Source: Candidatus Sulfuricurvum sp. RIFRC-1 (lineage in GTDB: Bacteria > Campylobacterota > Campylobacteria > Campylobacterales > Sulfurimonadaceae). From it: DNA of 64,000 nucleotides. Under the pieces are notes generated by a model, which was not told the DNA's origin, made no database searches, and saw only the letters and a list, made by a program, of their open reading frames with translations. Positions within the stretch are counted from its first letter, which is position 1. Each line of letters opens with the position of its first letter. Below are positions 9,700-23,186 of this stretch, one piece after another. The stretch spans positions 1,832,001 through 1,896,000 of the forward strand of contig NC_020505.1 of NCBI RefSeq assembly GCF_000310245.1, read 5' to 3'. Both the position numbers and the translations under genes were made by a program.

Positions 9700-10146
9700 T
9701 TAACCTACGATAGTAGAAACGTTATCAAGAACCGTTGCCATATCGGCTTTTTCACTCGTATAGATTGCATTGTAATTTGCTTGTAATGCATGAGCAAATG
9801 CGGCTTTGTCTTCCACATTCAAAAGCTCTGCAAGCGTTGAAACACTCTCACCTTGACCGATAGCGATCTCACGAGAGAGCTGATCCATGTTAGAGGCTAC
9901 AAACTCTGCCGCACGCTCATTCATCACTAAATTGGCTTTTTTACATCCTGATGTCCCTGAAGTAACACCAAAGGTTTGGTTACCCAATGTACCATTGGTC
10001 GTTGCTTGAAGCGCCAACATGACCGCAGAGCTGTCATCTTTGATGATCTGCGACCCAAGACCGCATCCTGTTTGATTGTTAACCGTTGCATAACCTGCCG
10101 TTGCGAGAGCAGCGATTGCTGCGATACTGATTAAAACTTTTTTCAT
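9700..10146 (-). CDS. DUF3015 family secreted protein
   Basis: From the ATG at 10146 (AAGGGG eight bases upstream) the product is 148 residues, starting MKKVLISIAAIAALATAGYA, a clear Sec signal peptide. Mature residues contain TGCGLGSQI and GTSGCKKANL, the paired-cysteine pattern of DUF3015 proteins, followed by an Ala-rich helical C-terminal half. The reading frame is open for 24 more codons upstream, but these overlap aat and lack a good ribosome site. A small periplasmic or surface protein of unknown function. Confidence 0.85.
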   Translation of the reverse strand: MKKVLISIAAIAALATAGYATVNNQTGCGLGSQIIKDDSSAVMLALQATTNGTLGNQTFGVTSGTSGCKKANLVMNERAAEFVASNMDQLSREIAIGQGESVSTLAELLNVEDKAAFAHALQANYNAIYTSEKADMATVLDNVSTIVG

Positions 10147-10196
10147 AGAGACCCCTTTTTTCATAAGAATTAACGAAGAGTATAGAGAAATAAACC

Positions 10197-10877
10197 TTAA
10201 ATATTTCCTATTTTCCAAAGTCTTTCTCCCATTGGTACAGTTGAAGCATCATAAAGACGCTTTAAAAAAGACTCTCTTGAAACCTCTTTTGCCCCCAAAC
10301 TTTTGAGATGGTTGGTTGGAACCTGACAATCGATAAATTCAAATCCCCATTCCCTAAGATATTCTACTAAAACAGCGAATGCTACTTTAGAAGCATCAGA
10401 AACTTTTGCAAACATCGACTCACCGCAAAATACTCCTCCGACACTTACTCCGTAAAGCCCTCCGACTAAAACACCGTTTTGAAACGCTTCAACACTGTGC
10501 GCATATCCGAGGGCATGTAGCGTCTCATACGCTTCGATCATCTCAGGTACGATCCAACTCCCCTTCTGTCCGCGACGCGGAGCAGTTGAACATTCATTGA
10601 TCACTTGTGAAAATACACTGTCAAAACGAATCTCAAACTGAGGGATTTTTTTACGTAATGAACGGCTCAGTTTAAAATCATCCAGGTCTAATATCAACCT
10701 CGGATCGGGAGACCACCACAGAATAGGATCGTTTGCACTGTACCATGGAAATATCCCGGAACGATAAGCCAGCATAAGACGCGAAGGCGAAAGGTCCCCG
10801 CCGTACGTGACGATCCCCTCTTCGGAGGCATCAAGAGGATTAGGAAATGAGAGGCGGTGGGTAAGACGAGGAATCAT
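10197..10877 (-). CDS. aat: Leucyl/phenylalanyl-tRNA-protein transferase
   Basis: The 226-residue enzyme attaches Leu or Phe from aminoacyl-tRNA to the N-terminus of proteins starting with Arg or Lys, creating a primary N-degron. Conserved signatures are YRSGIFPWY, ILWWSPDPR, RGQKGSWI, HSVEAF, GGLYGVSVGGVFCGESMF and FIDCQVPTNHL. It overlaps the clpA stop by 4 bp, so clpS, clpA and aat form one coupled operon. This places the degron-making enzyme with the adaptor and unfoldase that use it. Confidence 0.96.
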   Translation of the reverse strand: MIPRLTHRLSFPNPLDASEEGIVTYGGDLSPSRLMLAYRSGIFPWYSANDPILWWSPDPRLILDLDDFKLSRSLRKKIPQFEIRFDSVFSQVINECSTAPRRGQKGSWIVPEMIEAYETLHALGYAHSVEAFQNGVLVGGLYGVSVGGVFCGESMFAKVSDASKVAFAVLVEYLREWGFEFIDCQVPTNHLKSLGAKEVSRESFLKRLYDASTVPMGERLWKIGNI

Positions 10878-13054
10878 ACCGCATAATCGAATAGTAACTG
10901 ATCGGTATAATCCACCGATACTTTTCCCCCTTGTAGCAAACGCCCAAAGAGCATCTCATCAACAAGCGGATCTTTAATTATGTCCGAAATAACGCGTCCA
11001 AGAGGTCGTGCCCCCATCGCTTTATCGTACCCGATTTTCGCAATATACTCTCTTGCTTTATCACTCAGAGTCACAACCACTTTTTTAGGTTTGAGCTGAG
11101 TATTGAGTTGTCGGATAAATTTATCGACAATTCCCTCGACGACACTCATCGGCAAAGATCCAAATTCAATAACCCCATCGAGGCGGTTACGAAATTCGGG
11201 GGTAAAAAAGCTCTTTAGGGCTTCATGACGGGAGATAGAGCTGTCCGCATTGAATCCCATTACGGTACGTTCACTGGCTCCGATATTCGAGGTCATAACG
11301 AGGACAACATTGGCGAAATTGGCTTTAAAGCCCGTGTTATCGGTCAATGTCGCACTGTCCATCACCTGAAGCAATACATTGATCAAATCGGGATGAGCTT
11401 TTTCGATCTCATCGAGCAGCAATACCATGTACGGGTGCTTTCGTACGGTCTCGACCAGCAATCCCCCCTGCTCGAACCCCACATACCCCGGAGGGGCACC
11501 TATGAGACGGCTAAGGGCGTGTTTTTCCATGTACTCGGACATATCAAACCGCTCAAAATAGATCCCCATCGTTTCAGCCAACGATTTCGCCAACTCGGTT
11601 TTACCAACTCCGGTCGGACCGGAAAACAAAAAGGATGCGATCGGTTTATGGACAGCACTGAGGCCGGCGAACGAGCGTTTAATGGATTTGACTACCTGTT
11701 CAATCGCCTGATCCTGACCGATGACAAGCGCTTTAAGCTCTGACTCCAAGGATGCGAGTTTTTCACGCTCATCCGTTCCCATTTTTGAAGTGGGCATCCC
11801 CGTCATTTTAGCAATTACCGTCTCAATATCATGCGGAGTAATCGTGGTACGTTTATGGGATTTGAGATGAAATGATGCCCCGGCTTCATCGATCAAATCA
11901 ATCGCCACATCCGGTAAAAAACGGTCGGTAATGTATTTTTTTGAGAGTTCTACCGCACTACGGAGCGCTTTATCGGTGTATTTTACCCCATGATGTTTTT
12001 CATACCGCGCGCGGAGTCCCTTGAGAATCAAAAAGCTCTCATCTGCACTCGGTTCTCCCACCTCGATACGAGAAAAACGGCGGCTGAGAGCTCGATCTTT
12101 TTCAAACACCGTTCTATACTCGGCATGAGTCGTCGCTCCCATACACTTGAGAATTCCCGAAGCGAGGGCTGGCTTGAGCTGATTCGATGCGTCCATGCTC
12201 CCGCCACCTACTGCACCGGCTCCGACAATAGTATGAATCTCATCGATAAAGAGAATAGCATTAGGGTGGGCCGCAGCTTCATCCATTACCGCTTTGAGCC
12301 GTTTTTCAAAATCTCCCCGATATTTCGTCCCCGCCAACATCGCCCCCAGATCAAGGGCAAAAACCTCAGCATCTTCGAGTAATGCAGGAACATCGCCAGA
12401 GACGATACGCAATGCCAATCCTTCCGCAATTGCCGTCTTACCGACACCCGGTTCACCAATGAGGAGCGGATTATTTTTCTTACGGCGGCACAAGGTCTGG
12501 ATGGCTCGCTCAATTTCATTGACACGCCCGATAACAGGATCGATTTTCCCTTTTTTGGCCTGCTCAATCAAATTAATAGCGTATTTTTGCAACGCCCCTT
12601 CACTCTTGGAGTCATCTTGCGCACTCTCCATATCACGATGAGAGATCGCTTCGAGAACATCAACACGGCTGATGCCATACTCTTCAAGGAGCATACAGGC
12701 ATAGGTATGATGCTCTTCATATACGGCAGCAATCAGATCTCCCACATCGGCAACCTCTTTTTGAGCACTTCGAACATGATGCATCATCCCATCAATCATT
12801 CGAGCCAATGCCACTGTCTCAAACGGTTCTTGCTCTATATCTTCGGGTAAAGGTTCCATCGTCTGTATCAAATAGGCACCCAACGATTCTCGAATAATCT
12901 CCACATCCGCACCGCATGCTTTTATTATCGCTTCACCATCAGGAGAGTTCAACAGCGCAAGCATCACATGTTCGATCGTGAGATATTCATGACGCTGATG
13001 CCGTGCAAATGCAACCGCTTTTTGGAAAATCACATTGAGTTCCGTGCTCACCAT
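10874..13054 (-). CDS. clpA: ATP-dependent Clp protease ATP-binding subunit ClpA
   Basis: The 726-residue Hsp100 unfoldase feeds substrates to ClpP. An N-domain covers residues 1-145. The first AAA module has Walker A GEPGVGKTAIAEG and Walker B LFIDEIHTI; the second has GPTGVGKTELAK and LLLDEIEKAHPD, followed by a ClpB/A C-terminal D2-small domain with GARPLGRVI. There is no ClpB-type middle coiled coil. The gene starts two bases after clpS and overlaps aat, so all three are co-transcribed. clpP is not in this window. Confidence 0.96.
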   Translation of the reverse strand: MVSTELNVIFQKAVAFARHQRHEYLTIEHVMLALLNSPDGEAIIKACGADVEIIRESLGAYLIQTMEPLPEDIEQEPFETVALARMIDGMMHHVRSAQKEVADVGDLIAAVYEEHHTYACMLLEEYGISRVDVLEAISHRDMESAQDDSKSEGALQKYAINLIEQAKKGKIDPVIGRVNEIERAIQTLCRRKKNNPLLIGEPGVGKTAIAEGLALRIVSGDVPALLEDAEVFALDLGAMLAGTKYRGDFEKRLKAVMDEAAAHPNAILFIDEIHTIVGAGAVGGGSMDASNQLKPALASGILKCMGATTHAEYRTVFEKDRALSRRFSRIEVGEPSADESFLILKGLRARYEKHHGVKYTDKALRSAVELSKKYITDRFLPDVAIDLIDEAGASFHLKSHKRTTITPHDIETVIAKMTGMPTSKMGTDEREKLASLESELKALVIGQDQAIEQVVKSIKRSFAGLSAVHKPIASFLFSGPTGVGKTELAKSLAETMGIYFERFDMSEYMEKHALSRLIGAPPGYVGFEQGGLLVETVRKHPYMVLLLDEIEKAHPDLINVLLQVMDSATLTDNTGFKANFANVVLVMTSNIGASERTVMGFNADSSISRHEALKSFFTPEFRNRLDGVIEFGSLPMSVVEGIVDKFIRQLNTQLKPKKVVVTLSDKAREYIAKIGYDKAMGARPLGRVISDIIKDPLVDEMLFGRLLQGGKVSVDYTDQLLFDYAV

Positions 13055-13056
13055 GG

Positions 13057-13356
13057 TTATGCCTCCTCCATTATCGCTTTAAGGGGAAATCCGTTTTCAC
13101 GCGCCAATGTCCCAACCTGATGTACTTTTGTCTCAGCCACTTCGTAAGGATATACTCCGCATAAACCGCGACCCTTTTGGTGTACTTCAATCATGATTGC
13201 GTGAGCATCCTGAAAATTACGCCGAAAAATTTTCATCAAAATATCGACCACAAAATCCATGGATGTGTAATCGTCATTCAGCAAAAAAACATTGTACTGC
13301 TTTGGATGCTCTAAAATCAAATCTAAACTTGTCGCGTGTTCGTGTTTGGTAGCCAT
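13057..13356 (-). CDS. clpS: ATP-dependent Clp protease adaptor ClpS
   Basis: The 99-residue adaptor recognises N-degrons and hands them to ClpA. QYNVFLLNDDYTSMDFVV and ILMKIFRR match the ClpS core, and GLCGVYPYEVAETK is the conserved second half. The start is taken at ATG 13356 (MATKHEH); a longer frame upstream would overlap the end of the neighbouring PLP gene and has no family match. It is the first gene of the clpS-clpA-aat operon. Confidence 0.95.
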   Translation of the reverse strand: MATKHEHATSLDLILEHPKQYNVFLLNDDYTSMDFVVDILMKIFRRNFQDAHAIMIEVHQKGRGLCGVYPYEVAETKVHQVGTLARENGFPLKAIMEEA

Positions 13357-13378
13357 GGTTGAACTATACCGAATCTTT

Positions 13379-14617
13379 TTAAATTTTTGCCGCGTTACCA
13401 AAATCATTGATAATCGCTTCAGCACTTTCCAAGCCAATCGAAATACGAATAAGCCCTGCTGTTATCCCTAAAAATTCCCGTGTCGCTTCATCAAAATCAC
13501 GATAAATCGTTGAAGCCATATGAAGCCCCAAAGTACGGCTGTCACCTATATTGGCGGTAATAGTAATAAGTTTAGAACGATTCAAAAATTCAAATGCTCT
13601 CTCTTTACTCCCCATATCAATGGTTAGAAGAGTTCCGCATCCATTAGGAAATTGGCTCAAATAACGTTCATGATGAGGATGATGTGCCAAACACGGGTGG
13701 TTGACGTTAAATCCTCTCTCCTGTAATCCACGAGCCACCGTCTCAACCGTTGTAATGATCCTATCCATCCGCAACGGCAAAGTTTCCAATCCCAGTAGGG
13801 TGAGATAACTTCCAAATCCGTTTGCCGACATCCCGAAATCACGCAATGCCCGTTTTTTGGCATTCGCTACCAGAGCCATGGCTCCCATTTTATTGATAAA
13901 CGGGTGGATGTCGCGGTAACGATCCCCTTTAAATTTGTCCTCACCCTCTGAAATAGCGCGGAAAATCACCGCACCACCCAGGGCAGAAGCATTTCCGGTA
14001 ATGATTTTAGTCGTCGAATAGACCACAATATCCGCCCCCAACGCTATCGGTGCAACACTCAGTGGCGTAATGGTATTATCAACCATCAGCACTACTCCGT
14101 TACGATTTGCGATCTCGGCGATTTTAGCGATATCGGGAAGACGCATATTGGGATTTCCGACACTTTCCAAAAAGAGTATTTTCGTCGCCGTATTAATCGC
14201 TTCTTCGATAGCGTCAAGCTCATCGACATCGAAAAAATGGGGTGTAATCCCAAATCGGGTGAGTGTTTCGGAAAAATACGAATAGGTTCCGCCGAATAAT
14301 CCGCCGATACTGATAATCTCATCTCCCGCACGCAAAAGGCTCAGCGTCGCCATGGCTGTTGCTCCCATCCCTGAAGAGGCGGCAACTGCACCGATCCCTC
14401 CATCCATAGAGGCTAAAATCTGTTCCAGCTGTGCCGATGTCGGATTACCGACACGCGCATAAAGCGGTTTTTTGACCGATCCCTCAAAAATCCCTTCACC
14501 TGTCTCACTGTTGCCGTATCCAAACGACGCGGAATTAACCATAACCGGACTGACTGGGCCCTCTTTTTTCCCTACTTGCTGAACAATGCGGGTTGTAAAC
14601 TCTTCAAAGCGATTCAT
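13379..14617 (-). CDS. Cys/Met metabolism PLP-dependent enzyme (O-acetylhomoserine sulfhydrylase or cystathionine gamma-synthase/lyase type)
   Basis: The protein is about 412 residues from MNRFEEFTT; the ATG pair at 14620/14617 follows an AGG, and an upstream TTG at 14644 is less likely. It has YARVGNPT, the substrate/PLP region SSGMGATAMA, VDNT and the PLP lysine in VYSTTKIITG. The ending RISIGLES is typical of the family. Members make homocysteine from O-acetylhomoserine and sulfide, make cystathionine, or cleave methionine; sequence reading alone does not separate these. It lies alone between clpS and the divergent bioD. Confidence 0.85.
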   Translation of the reverse strand: MNRFEEFTTRIVQQVGKKEGPVSPVMVNSASFGYGNSETGEGIFEGSVKKPLYARVGNPTSAQLEQILASMDGGIGAVAASSGMGATAMATLSLLRAGDEIISIGGLFGGTYSYFSETLTRFGITPHFFDVDELDAIEEAINTATKILFLESVGNPNMRLPDIAKIAEIANRNGVVLMVDNTITPLSVAPIALGADIVVYSTTKIITGNASALGGAVIFRAISEGEDKFKGDRYRDIHPFINKMGAMALVANAKKRALRDFGMSANGFGSYLTLLGLETLPLRMDRIITTVETVARGLQERGFNVNHPCLAHHPHHERYLSQFPNGCGTLLTIDMGSKERAFEFLNRSKLITITANIGDSRTLGLHMASTIYRDFDEATREFLGITAGLIRISIGLESAEAIINDFGNAAKI

Positions 14618-14667
14618 CATCAAACCTATATTAAAATTGGGCAATTATAACCTAAAAGGGTATTGCC

Positions 14668-15321
14668 TTGTCTAAACGAATTTTTGTAACCGCTACTAAC
14701 ACCAATATCGGCAAGACCCATACCTCTCAGTTACTCATTGAAGCGTTCACTCGCTTAGGCTTGCGTGTCGGTGTCTACAAACCGATTGAAACCGGGGTTA
14801 CCACCCTTGCGCCCGATGGAAACACCCTTTTTCAAACCGCATTAGCCTGCTATCCAGCGTTGTCCTCTTTAACATTAGCAGACATTGTTACCCTCCAGTT
14901 ACCCCTTCCTGCAGCTCCATATGTAGCCAATGGGGGGCAAGCCATTGATTTGAGCATTTTTGACAAAGCGTTAGCCAAAATCGAAGCACTGTGTGATATT
15001 GTCATCATCGAAGGGGCGGGCGGGCTAATGGTTCCGATCGATGAGAAGAGTATGATGATCGATCTTCCACGCTATTTTAATGCCGTGACCCTTTTGGTAA
15101 CCCATTGCACTCTAGGATGCATTAACGATACTCTCCTCAGTATCCAAGCTCTCGAAAATGCTAAACTCCCTTTTATTTGGGGCCTAAACTGCCGTACTGA
15201 CGATACTGATTTTGAAATAACATCACTCCCTTATTTCACTCATCGATATAAAACTATCTATCAGATAAATAGAGATATTGATACCATAGCCAAAGTACTT
15301 TTAGATACAATTACATCATAA
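14668..15321 (+). CDS. bioD: Dethiobiotin synthetase
   Basis: The 217-residue P-loop carboxylase-like ATPase closes the ureido ring of dethiobiotin from diaminopelargonate, CO2 and ATP. The N-terminus has [11 protein letters not shown], the BioD variant of the P-loop, YKPIETG, and [12 protein letters not shown], the conserved acidic/glycine motif. Translation starts at TTG 14668 with AAAAGGG upstream. It heads a rightward set with pyrB and pabB and is divergent from the PLP sulfhydrylase. Confidence 0.93.
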   Translation: MSKRIFVTATNTNIGKTHTSQLLIEAFTRLGLRVGVYKPIETGVTTLAPDGNTLFQTALACYPALSSLTLADIVTLQLPLPAAPYVANGGQAIDLSIFDKALAKIEALCDIVIIEGAGGLMVPIDEKSMMIDLPRYFNAVTLLVTHCTLGCINDTLLSIQALENAKLPFIWGLNCRTDDTDFEITSLPYFTHRYKTIYQINRDIDTIAKVLLDTITS

Positions 15322-15337
15322 ATACGAGGAAATAACT

Positions 15338-16207
15338 ATGAAACATCTTATCCGTACAGACGACTTTACAACCGAACAAATTCTTCAGGTACTTCAAGAT
15401 GCGGAACACTATTTAGCAGGACAATTCGATCCTATCCTCAAAGAGAAAATCATTATTACCCTCTTTTTCGAAAACTCCACCCGAACCAAAAGCTCGTTTG
15501 AAATCGCAGCCAAACGTCTCGGAGCCGAAGTCGTTCATCTGGATGTTCAAAAAAGTTCTACCCAAAAAGGGGAAAGCCTTGTCGATACGGCAGCTAATCT
15601 CGATGCTATGGGTCCCCATGCGATGATTGTCCGCCATGCACACGCCGGAGTTCCGAATATCCTCGCCGAACACACTCATGCTTCCATCATCAATGCGGGA
15701 GACGGTGCCCATGCCCATCCGACGCAGGCACTCCTTGATCTCTTTACCCTCCGTCGTCATTTCGGTGATGTTCAAGGAAAAAAAATCGCTATCGTGGGAG
15801 ATATTAAAAACTCTCGCGTTGCCAACAGCAATATCGAGCTATTGACCCGTTTCGGGATGGATATTACACTGGTAGCACCACCCCATTTTCTCCCCGACAC
15901 TCATCTCAAAATGACCCATAATCTTCACGATGTAATCGATGATGTCGATGCTATCATGAGCCTCCGCACCCAAACCGAACGACACTCTCATCAAACCTAT
16001 GGCTCACTCAAAGACTACGGATCAGATTTCTGTATTACCCATGAACTTGTCGGAAATCGGGATCTCATTCTCCTTCATCCGGGGCCGGTACACCGAAATA
16101 TCGATATCGATGACATGATGCTGGGCGACCCAAGATGTAAAGTTTTAGAGCAAGTACGCAACGGTGTAGCCATACGTATGGCTGTTCTTAAAGCACTTAT
16201 CGCCTAA
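15338..16207 (+). CDS. pyrB: Aspartate carbamoyltransferase catalytic subunit
   Basis: The 289-residue enzyme joins carbamoyl phosphate and aspartate in pyrimidine synthesis. The carbamoyl phosphate site [13 protein letters not shown], the mobile QKGES loop, [13 protein letters not shown], and HPGPV near the end are all recognisable. Length is in the normal range. The stop overlaps the pabB start by one base (TAATG), indicating coupled translation. Confidence 0.96.
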   Translation: MKHLIRTDDFTTEQILQVLQDAEHYLAGQFDPILKEKIIITLFFENSTRTKSSFEIAAKRLGAEVVHLDVQKSSTQKGESLVDTAANLDAMGPHAMIVRHAHAGVPNILAEHTHASIINAGDGAHAHPTQALLDLFTLRRHFGDVQGKKIAIVGDIKNSRVANSNIELLTRFGMDITLVAPPHFLPDTHLKMTHNLHDVIDDVDAIMSLRTQTERHSHQTYGSLKDYGSDFCITHELVGNRDLILLHPGPVHRNIDIDDMMLGDPRCKVLEQVRNGVAIRMAVLKALIA

Positions 16208-17142
16208 TGCTCCAACGTTTCAGCTCCCTCGTTTCATCGGGAGTTCCTTGTTTTTTTTATACCGACTTCATCGGAGAAAACTTCCATTGTTTCACCTTCG
16301 AAGAGCTTCACGAAAAAGACATTGAGTTTGCTTTTAACAGCGGCTCCGATACCACAAATGCACCCCATAAACCGCCTTTTTTACCTGTTTCATTCGAGCA
16401 TTACCGCCAGAAATTCGATGTGGTCCAAGAGAATATCCGAAACGGAAATACCTACCTGCTCAATCTGACACAACCCACCCCCATTGAACCCGGGTACACA
16501 CTAAAAGAGATCTACACGATGGCTCATGCCCCTTATAAACTTCGCGTGAGGGATCAGTTTGTCTGCTTCTCACCTGAGCCTTTTATCACGATTGAGGGAG
16601 ATACTATACATACCTACCCGATGAAAGGGACAATCGATGCCTCGTTGTTTAATGCAATCGATACCATTTTGAATGACCCCAAAGAACTAGCTGAACATAC
16701 GATGATCGTTGATCTGCTCCGTAATGATTTAGGAATTGTCGCCAAAGAGATTAAAGTCGAAAAGTTCCGCTACATCACCACAATCAATGCAGGCGATAAA
16801 AAACTTCACCAAGTAAGTTCACATATTTCAGGTAGATTGGAAAGCAACTGGAAAGACAATATAGGAGGAATCATTTCCGCCCTGTTGCCTGCGGGAAGTA
16901 TCAGCGGTACACCAAAGAGAAAAACGGTAGAAATAATAAAAGAGATCGAAGGATACGATCGAGGATATTTTACAGGTATATTTGGCCGCTTTGACGGTAA
17001 AAATCTCTACAGCGCCGTGGCTATCCGATTTATTGAAAACATTGAGGGAAAACTGATTTATAAGAGCGGTGGCGGACTCACAGCAGATAGTGATTGCTTA
17101 AGCGAATACAACGAAATGATTGATAAGGTATATATTCCTTAG
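16207..17142 (+). CDS. pabB: Aminodeoxychorismate synthase component I (short form)
   Basis: The 311-residue chorismate-binding enzyme aminates chorismate for folate synthesis. It contains VQENIRNGNTYLLNLT, CFSPEPFI, the PMKGTI loop carrying the lysine used as nucleophile in PabB, DLLRNDLG, the GSISGTPK motif and GIFGRFDGKNLYSAVAIR. It is shorter than the roughly 450-residue enterobacterial PabB, with a reduced N-terminal half; the catalytic half is intact. It overlaps pyrB by one base and converges with the ComEA-like gene, their stop codons overlapping. Confidence 0.9.
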   Translation: MLQRFSSLVSSGVPCFFYTDFIGENFHCFTFEELHEKDIEFAFNSGSDTTNAPHKPPFLPVSFEHYRQKFDVVQENIRNGNTYLLNLTQPTPIEPGYTLKEIYTMAHAPYKLRVRDQFVCFSPEPFITIEGDTIHTYPMKGTIDASLFNAIDTILNDPKELAEHTMIVDLLRNDLGIVAKEIKVEKFRYITTINAGDKKLHQVSSHISGRLESNWKDNIGGIISALLPAGSISGTPKRKTVEIIKEIEGYDRGYFTGIFGRFDGKNLYSAVAIRFIENIEGKLIYKSGGGLTADSDCLSEYNEMIDKVYIP

Positions 17143-17381
17143 CGAATACTCACTTGAGATTTTAGCTTGAGCAGTGTTTTAGGTCCGATTCCTTTTACAT
17201 TTACCAATTCATTTACACTTTTAAATCCGCCATGAGCTTTACGATATTTTAAAATTTCATGTGCTTTGGTCGGACCGATGCCATTCAGAGATTGCAGCTG
17301 TGCTGAATTAGCTTTGTTGATATTGACCGAACCCATAGCAAGGGAAAAAATGAGCAAAAGAATTGTGAGTATTTTAACCAT
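17139..17381 (-). CDS. ComEA-like helix-hairpin-helix protein
   Basis: From ATG 17381, with GAGG seven bases upstream, the product is 80 residues. Residues 1-17 form a signal sequence or membrane anchor (MVKILTILLLIFSLAMG). The rest is a ComEA-type tandem HhH unit: VNINKANSAQLQSLNGIGPTKA, then GGFKSVNELVNVKGIGPKT is its second hairpin. In competent bacteria ComEA binds incoming DNA in the periplasm; single-domain forms are common in Campylobacterota. No other competence gene is adjacent. Confidence 0.85.
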   Translation of the reverse strand: MVKILTILLLIFSLAMGSVNINKANSAQLQSLNGIGPTKAHEILKYRKAHGGFKSVNELVNVKGIGPKTLLKLKSQVSIR

Positions 17382-17540
17382 ATCTAACCTCAATTAATTA
17401 AAGTATTAGATTGTAGCTTGTAAAAATATAATTGTCAAATTTAATAACAACAATAAGATAGTATTTATGTTTATGTGATTGTAAAAAGGTGTGCTTGTGA
17501 TTGTTTAAAAAAGAAGTTAGAAAAGAAGGATAAATCTGAG

Positions 17541-17657
17541 GCCAGGCGGCGACCTACGTTTCCACACCTGAAAGATGCAGTATTATGAGCGATGAGGGTC
17601 TTAGCTTCCGGGTTCGGAATGGGACCGGGCGTTTCCCCCTCTCTATAGCCACCTGAA
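17541..17657 (-). rRNA. rrf: 5S ribosomal RNA
   Basis: The minus strand reads from about 17657 through the conserved CCCATTCCGAACCCGGAAG loop to a 3' end near 17541. Terminal segments GGTGGC and GCCGCC are complementary, closing the molecule. It is the last gene of the rRNA operon. Confidence 0.93.
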
Positions 17658-17719
17658 CACTCAGAAGAGGATCTACCGAGATAGACTCTATTCTGAGAGT
17701 TTTGTTAGATGTATTTTTA

Positions 17720-17790
17720 TTGTTAAGTCGTCAACAACTCGTAACTGCATTCGCATTTCACCTTTATGCTTAATAAGGCGGTGAGAGCAC
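17720..17790 (-). repeat. 3' arm of the 23S rRNA processing stem
   Basis: ATTGTTAAGTCGTCAAC here is the exact reverse complement of GTTGACGACTTAACAAT at about 20843-20859. TTAATAAGGCGGTGAGAGC is nearly complementary to GCGCTCACCGCCTTATTAA at about 20726. In the transcript these would base-pair to enclose pre-23S rRNA, the usual RNase III substrate. Confidence 0.8.
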
Positions 17791-17811
17791 AAATCATATG
17801 TAAAAAAGACG

Positions 17812-20715
<2,904 letters not shown>

Positions 20716-20725
20716 TTCTAATTTG

Positions 20726-20860
20726 CGCTCACCGCCTTATTAAGAATAAGACGGTGAAATGTGTTTGTAGTTACGTAATACAAATCTCTTTGTATTATGT
20801 TAAATTTGTTTCTCATAGATTTCTCTATGTCAAACATATTTAGTTGACGACTTAACAATA
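20726..20860 (-). repeat. 5' arm of the 23S rRNA processing stem
   Basis: This spacer between tRNA-Ala and 23S contains GCGCTCACCGCCTTATTAAG and GTTGACGACTTAACAAT, the partners of the sequences downstream of 23S. See the 3' arm. Confidence 0.8.
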
Positions 20861-20948
20861 ATAATTCAAATAACATTAGACTTTTAAAGTCTAATTCAAA
20901 TACTCTAAATTAAGTACTTGAATCAGACTTTGTATTCTGATCTAGATC

Positions 20949-21024
20949 TGGTGGAGAATAGCGGGATCGAACCGCTGACCTCCTGCGTGCAAAGCAGGCG
21001 CTCTCCCAGCTGAGCTAATTCCCC
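20949..21024 (-). tRNA. tRNA-Ala (anticodon TGC)
   Basis: The 76-base minus-strand sequence runs from GGGGAATTAGCTCAGCTGGG to an encoded CCA. The anticodon loop TTTGCAC gives TGC, and the T-loop GGTTCGATCCC is standard. It lies in the 16S-23S spacer. Confidence 0.97.
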
Positions 21025-21121
21025 AGATAAGTGATCGTGATTTTGAGAAAGAAGTATAAAGGTGAGGCAAAGCGTACTCTAGTACGTGAAGCCGAAAGCT
21101 TTATGCTTATGTCTTAAAATC

Positions 21122-21198
21122 TGGTGGGTTTGAATGGACTCGAACCATCGACCTCACCCTTATCAGGGGTGTGCTCTAACCAGCTGAGCTACAAACCC
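21122..21198 (-). tRNA. tRNA-Ile (anticodon GAT)
   Basis: The 77-base minus-strand sequence begins GGGTTTGTAGCTCAGCTGG and ends with encoded CCA. The anticodon loop CTGATAA gives GAT. Ile then Ala order in the 16S-23S spacer is the common bacterial arrangement. Confidence 0.97.
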
Positions 21199-21222
21199 AT
21201 ATGTATTATGTCAAATAACATG

Positions 21223-21257
21223 GATCACTGAAAACTAAGTAGGTAAACGGTCAAGAC
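21223..21257 (-). repeat. 3' arm of the 16S rRNA processing stem
   Basis: GATCACTGAAAACTAAGTAGG followed by AAACGG is the near-perfect inverse of the block at 22980-23015 upstream of 16S. In the precursor the two would pair and enclose pre-16S rRNA for RNase III cleavage. Confidence 0.8.
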
Positions 21258-21315
21258 AATACTTCTGTGAGATTTTTTAAGATGACGCAATCCAATGAAG
21301 GATTCGTCGTTACTC

Positions 21316-22830
<1,515 letters not shown>

Positions 22831-23186
22831 GGTTTGTCCAATCCTATGACCCAAGATGTTAAAATCATTGGCTTCATAAATTGTTATCTATTTTACTTTT
22901 TGGTGATTGGTTAACCCAATCAAAGTAAATAGACGGTTGTTGTATTGTGTTGACATAAGGTCAACGTCTCGAAGACACCGTCTCGAACCGTTTGACCTAC
23001 TTAGTTTTCAATGATCTCAAACTCAAACTTAACTCTTCTTTTCGAAGCGTCTCATCGTTTGTGGACGGGAATTATAGGGGAAAAAGGGAAAGAAGTCAAG
23101 AGCTTCTGGGAAGAAATTTTAGAGAATTTCGAAAAAGATTTCCAAACGTATCAAACGCTTCATTATATATAGGGTTTCGGGAAAAT
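22831..23186 (-). other. rRNA operon leader and upstream region, no gene
   Basis: No credible coding sequence. It holds the rRNA promoter, about 230 bases of leader, and the 5' arm of the 16S processing stem at 22980-23015, then the short gap to the transglutaminase gene stop. Confidence 0.8.
23071..23099 (-). promoter_or_regulatory. rRNA operon promoter
   Basis: Minus-strand TTGACT (23099-23094), a 17-base spacer and a perfect TATAAT (23076-23071). It lies about 240 bases before the 16S 5' end and faces it. A near-consensus sigma-70 promoter. Confidence 0.88.

Noticed and set aside
10147-10218. 24-codon N-terminal extension of the DUF3015 protein
   Set aside because: It overlaps aat and would place residues before a complete signal peptide that has its own ribosome site.
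14617-14644. TTG at 14644 as start of the PLP sulfhydrylase
   Set aside because: The ATG pair at 14620/14617 has an AGG at a suitable distance and the family N-terminus begins near NRFEEFTT.
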